From an uncultured Methanoregula sp. (GTDB lineage Archaea > Halobacteriota > Methanomicrobia > Methanomicrobiales > Methanospirillaceae): 64,000 nt of DNA. The position numbers and the translations under genes are program-made. The stretch is taken from contig NZ_OY787452.1 in NCBI RefSeq assembly GCF_963678795.1, positions 806,001-870,000 on the forward strand, given 5' to 3'. The notes beneath the pieces were generated by a model. That model did not search any database. It saw only the letters and a program-made list of their open reading frames with translations, and was not told the DNA's origin. Each line of letters begins with the position of its first letter. Within the stretch, counting starts at the first letter, position 1. Below are positions 61,241 to 64,000 of the stretch, piece by piece.

Positions 61241-62791
61241 ATGACACGAGAGAACGATCCGGAAGGAACGCGATCCGACCGGGAAACTGCGCAGGGATTA
61301 AGGAGCACCATTATCCGCATCACACCGTGGCAGGACTGGGAAACGATCGGCAGGCAGGAGCGTAAACGGGAACTGCGTCAGACCGTAGATGCCGTCTTCT
61401 GCGAACAGGTCATGGGAACTCTCGCCCTCCTCCTCATCCCGATCCTCGTCCTGCCGGATTTTTTTAATATCCCCCCTGAAGCTGTATCGCTTCTCGCCAT
61501 TCTCGATATTGCCATCTGGATCATCTTTGTCCTTGAGTATGCCTGCCGTCTTGCCGTTGCAGAAGACCGGCGGGCGTTTGTCACGTCGCCATGGAATATT
61601 CTCAACCTCGTAATCGTAGGGCTTCCCGCAGTTGCCCTTCTGGCAGGTATGGGATACGGGGTTGCCCGGTATTTCCGGGTGCTCCGGTCCATGCAGGCGA
61701 TCCAGGTGCTTTCCCGGGGGGGAAAATCCGTCGGGAAACACCTTGCGGAAAAACCAAAGGCACGGACGGGTGAGGAGGCCCGCGGGGGAATGCGGGTCAG
61801 GACCCGCTCCCTTGCTGCACCGGTTGCCGGTATCCCGTCTCCCTGGCCGGACTGGCAACCCGTTTCGATCGACGAGACATCGACAGCCCTTGAACGCAGG
61901 GGGCGGTGGCTTGATTTCTCCGGGCTGACACCGGCTGATATCCCCACCCTCTCCCGGATCACCACAATCCCTTCCTATACCCTGGAAGTGAAACTCCGGA
62001 TCCATTCATATACACGGGCGGAAATCCATGGATCCCTTACAACGATCTTTTTAAGAGTCCCGAGACTTGAACGGGACAAAGGAACCAGAAGTACCTGGCA
62101 GTTCTCCTGGGACGGGGTGCTCCTTGTCTATGGACGGGAAGGAGTGATGACATTCTCCCAGTCCGATGTCCCGGCACTTGACCGTATTGCTGATGCGGGA
62201 GCAGCGGAGGGCATCGCGCTCTCCGGCCCGGGTATCCTGTACCTGATCGTGCGGGACGAGCTCTCCACGATCGAGGACCTGATCCTCGCGGCAGAGGAGC
62301 AGCTCGTCCACCTCGAAGCCCTTCCCATGAACCAGCTCCCGTCGAATTTCCTTGCCATGATGTACACGGACCAGAAAGTCCAGAGCCGGGTCATCTCCGG
62401 GATTCTCCACACAAAGAGCGCTCTCGAAGAGGTCTCTGATCACATCCAGGAGACATTCGGAAAAGATACCGCGGAAGAGGGCCGGCTCCGTGCCCTTATC
62501 GACAGGTGTTCTCTTATCGCGGACAATGCCCAGCATGTCTCGGACTCGTTCTCGTGGATGGTCGATTTTTACCTCAACACCACCTCGTTCTCCATGAACC
62601 GTGTCATGAAGGTCCTTGCAGTCCTGACCGCACTCACCATGGTCCCGACCATTGTCGGCGGGCTCCTTGGCATGAACCTGATCGGCAATCCCTGGCCGGC
62701 AACCCTGTTCCAGATGGTCACGGTCGTCAGCCTTGTCATGCTGCTGATGGCATGGGTCTATTATAATCTTGGCTGGCTCAAACAGGATTAG
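61241..62791 (+). CDS. Voltage-sensor-like domain fused to a CorA-type metal transporter
   Basis: A 516-residue protein with two modules. Residues about 55-165 have four helices resembling an Ion_trans voltage sensor: LLLIPILVLPDFF, LDIAIWIIFVLEYACRLAVA, PWNILNLVIVGLPAVALLAG and an Arg-bearing S4-like RYFRVLRSMQAIQVLSRG. No pore helix is seen. Residues 200-516 are CorA-like: a soluble funnel, long helices (FLAMMYTDQKVQSRVISGIL) and two C-terminal TM helices with the GMN motif (GLLGMNLIGNP). CorA carries Mg2+ or other divalent cations; the voltage-sensing role is inference. The next gene starts six bases after the stop. Confidence 0.9.
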   Translation: MTRENDPEGTRSDRETAQGLRSTIIRITPWQDWETIGRQERKRELRQTVDAVFCEQVMGTLALLLIPILVLPDFFNIPPEAVSLLAILDIAIWIIFVLEYACRLAVAEDRRAFVTSPWNILNLVIVGLPAVALLAGMGYGVARYFRVLRSMQAIQVLSRGGKSVGKHLAEKPKARTGEEARGGMRVRTRSLAAPVAGIPSPWPDWQPVSIDETSTALERRGRWLDFSGLTPADIPTLSRITTIPSYTLEVKLRIHSYTRAEIHGSLTTIFLRVPRLERDKGTRSTWQFSWDGVLLVYGREGVMTFSQSDVPALDRIADAGAAEGIALSGPGILYLIVRDELSTIEDLILAAEEQLVHLEALPMNQLPSNFLAMMYTDQKVQSRVISGILHTKSALEEVSDHIQETFGKDTAEEGRLRALIDRCSLIADNAQHVSDSFSWMVDFYLNTTSFSMNRVMKVLAVLTALTMVPTIVGGLLGMNLIGNPWPATLFQMVTVVSLVMLLMAWVYYNLGWLKQD

Positions 62792-62797
62792 TAGAGG

Positions 62798-63367
62798 GTG
62801 AAATTTCCAGTGGCTGAAAATTCCGGACAACAAAATGTTCTTGCATCCGTAGCGTTCCGCTCGATTGCCCAGTTCTATGACGGGGATGACCCGTCTCCCG
62901 AGGAGAACAGACAGCTCTCTGACAGCGCCGAGGACCGGATCTTCCGGACCGTGCTCGATGTCCCGAAAGGATATCACGGCCATGCATTCGACCGGCTCGA
63001 ACTGCTGGTCCCTGCATCGGATCTCTCCCCCGGGAGGGCTGACGCTATTATTGCAGCAACACGGGCTCATTTCAAGGGGAGGGCCCCTGACTTCGAGCGT
63101 GACCGGCGGCTGACATGGCGGGCCGGCCTGCGGGAGTTCCGGCTGACCACCGCGGTCTGTATCCCGTGCTTTGCCGGTATCGCCATCTGTTCCCAGTTCA
63201 AGGGGAACGCAATCAATGAGGTTGTCGAGCAGGTGCTCGTGATCTTCTGCTGGGTGACTATCTGGCAGCCGTTCCAGTCACTCGTCTTCGACCGGTGGAC
63301 GCAGGCAGTAACGGCACGCGTTTACCGGCATATCGCGGCGATGGAGATCAGCGTACGGGCTGCCTGA
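62798..63367 (+). CDS. Two-helix membrane protein co-transcribed with the CorA fusion
   Basis: A 189-residue protein beginning GTG at 62798 (six bases after the previous stop; GTG 62810 is an alternative). The N-terminal 110 residues are soluble and charged (YDGDDPSPEENRQLSDSAED). Two hydrophobic segments follow (TAVCIPCFAGIAICSQF and VLVIFCWVTIWQPFQSLVF). Family unknown. Location and spacing indicate one operon with the CorA-like gene, so it may be an accessory subunit or regulator; that is inference. Confidence 0.75.
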   Translation: MKFPVAENSGQQNVLASVAFRSIAQFYDGDDPSPEENRQLSDSAEDRIFRTVLDVPKGYHGHAFDRLELLVPASDLSPGRADAIIAATRAHFKGRAPDFERDRRLTWRAGLREFRLTTAVCIPCFAGIAICSQFKGNAINEVVEQVLVIFCWVTIWQPFQSLVFDRWTQAVTARVYRHIAAMEISVRAA

Positions 63368-63393
63368 ATCACACCGGTGAAAAGATAATAACC

Positions 63394-63402
63394 GTTATAT
63401 AG
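63394..63402 (+). promoter_or_regulatory. TATA box of the HdeD-like gene
   Basis: GTTATATAG about 35 bp before the ATG at 63433, matching the core before 45416. Confidence 0.5.
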
Positions 63403-63432
63403 CATCCCGCGCTGATTCAAACGTGATCCATT

Positions 63433-63975
63433 ATGGAAGTTGAAATTCTCACGAAAGGCGGGCTCCTCGCCCGCGGTATCTTTGCCCTCATCATCGGGCT
63501 TCTCTGCTTCACGCTGCCGGTCGGGATGCAGGCAGTGTTTGCGTATCTCCTCGGGATCTTCCTCCTGATCATCTCGCTTGTCACCGGTGCAATCTCCATC
63601 GGTGAGTCCGGCAAGGTCCACTGGGGCGTGCTCATACTCTCGATCCTGGGTGTAATTATCGCCCTTCTCATGTTCATGTCGCCGTTCATCATGTTCCTTG
63701 CCCTGACCCTCCTGATCGCCGCATGGGCAATCATCACCGGTATCGCCGAACTGGTCCTCGCATTCTCATTAAAGGAACTGCCCTTCCGGGTACTGCTGGG
63801 CATCAGCGGGTTCTTTGCGGTCCTGTTCGGTATCCTGATCGGCTTTGCCCCCATCCCGGGCGAGGGATCGCTCGTGCTCATCATGCTCGTAGGCATCTAC
63901 TGCCTGATCCTCGGCATCCTCAGCATCATCACCGGCCTCTTAATGCACAAGGGCGAAGTGATTGCGGCAGTCTGA
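63433..63975 (+). CDS. HdeD/DUF308-family membrane protein
   Basis: A 180-residue protein with six predicted TM helices in two similar halves: RGIFALIIGLLCFTLP, YLLGIFLLIISLVTGAISI, LILSILGVIIALLMFMSPF, LALTLLIAAWAIITGIAEL, LLGISGFFAVLFGILIGFAP and LVLIMLVGIYCLILGILSII. This repeated three-helix pattern is that of HdeD, a protein linked to acid stress in E. coli. Its archaeal role is unknown. A T-tract follows the stop (63993-63999). Confidence 0.88.
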   Translation: MEVEILTKGGLLARGIFALIIGLLCFTLPVGMQAVFAYLLGIFLLIISLVTGAISIGESGKVHWGVLILSILGVIIALLMFMSPFIMFLALTLLIAAWAIITGIAELVLAFSLKELPFRVLLGISGFFAVLFGILIGFAPIPGEGSLVLIMLVGIYCLILGILSIITGLLMHKGEVIAAV

Positions 63976-64000
63976 TTCCGGATCCCTTCATCTTTTTTTC

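Overview
The window is a chromosomal segment of a methanogenic archaeon, most likely a Methanoregula-like member of the Methanomicrobiales. The evidence is a group II chaperonin (thermosome), archaeal TiaS and RibL, a four-subunit PorBAGD pyruvate:ferredoxin oxidoreductase, AT-rich TATA boxes 25-35 bp before many starts, oligo-T terminators, many multi-PAS sensor kinases of the methanogen RHD type, and an hgcAB pair. The genus is inferred from gene content, not from a search. I see no rRNA, tRNA, CRISPR array or insertion sequence.

Layout. 0-5.1 kb: a truncated PaaK/F390-synthetase-like adenylating enzyme, a divergent radical SAM protein with a C-terminal Cys cluster, two small proteins, a four-helix membrane protein and a CHASE4-HAMP-PAS protein. 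5.3-11.9 kb: a complete trpEGDCFBA operon with a TATA box and a TGTACA (TRP-box-like) site. 11.9-12.5 kb: a lipoprotein with two near-identical DUF333 repeats. 12.6-14.9 kb: a cupin-hgcA-hgcB-arsC operon. HgcA has the NVWCAAGK cap-helix motif and HgcB is its two-cluster ferredoxin, so the organism is predicted to methylate mercury. Two 20-bp palindromes flank the promoter TATA. 15-23 kb: malic enzyme, TruA, a PHP phosphoesterase, a dihydropteroate-synthase-related protein, a parvulin, a JAMM protein plus RibL, and a KhtTU-like K+/H+ antiporter pair. 23.5-26.3 kb: porBAGD. 26.3-32.6 kb: unknown proteins, a lipoprotein with a degenerate cupredoxin domain, thermosome, an XRE-type regulator and TiaS.

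32.8-56.2 kb is a signal-transduction island of nine genes: three receiver-multiPAS-kinase hybrids (1821, 1117 and 958 aa), a membrane-bound multi-PAS kinase, an operon of a Leu/Ile/Val-type binding lipoprotein with a dCache histidine kinase and a CheY-like receiver, a receiver-PAS-PAS protein whose kinase core has lost its His, and an HTH-PAS-PAS-PAS regulator. These genes share one PAS module (FLPDATFAID type) and carry recent internal duplications, so the island looks like it is diversifying by module exchange.

56.3-64 kb: an unknown small protein, an Eco57I-like DNA methylase with an altered catalytic motif, a DHA2-type drug efflux pump, an unusual fusion of a voltage-sensor-like four-helix domain to a CorA-type transporter, a small membrane protein and an HdeD-like protein.

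The most distinctive parts are the hgcAB operon with its twin palindromic operator candidate, the voltage-sensor/CorA fusion and the PAS-kinase island.
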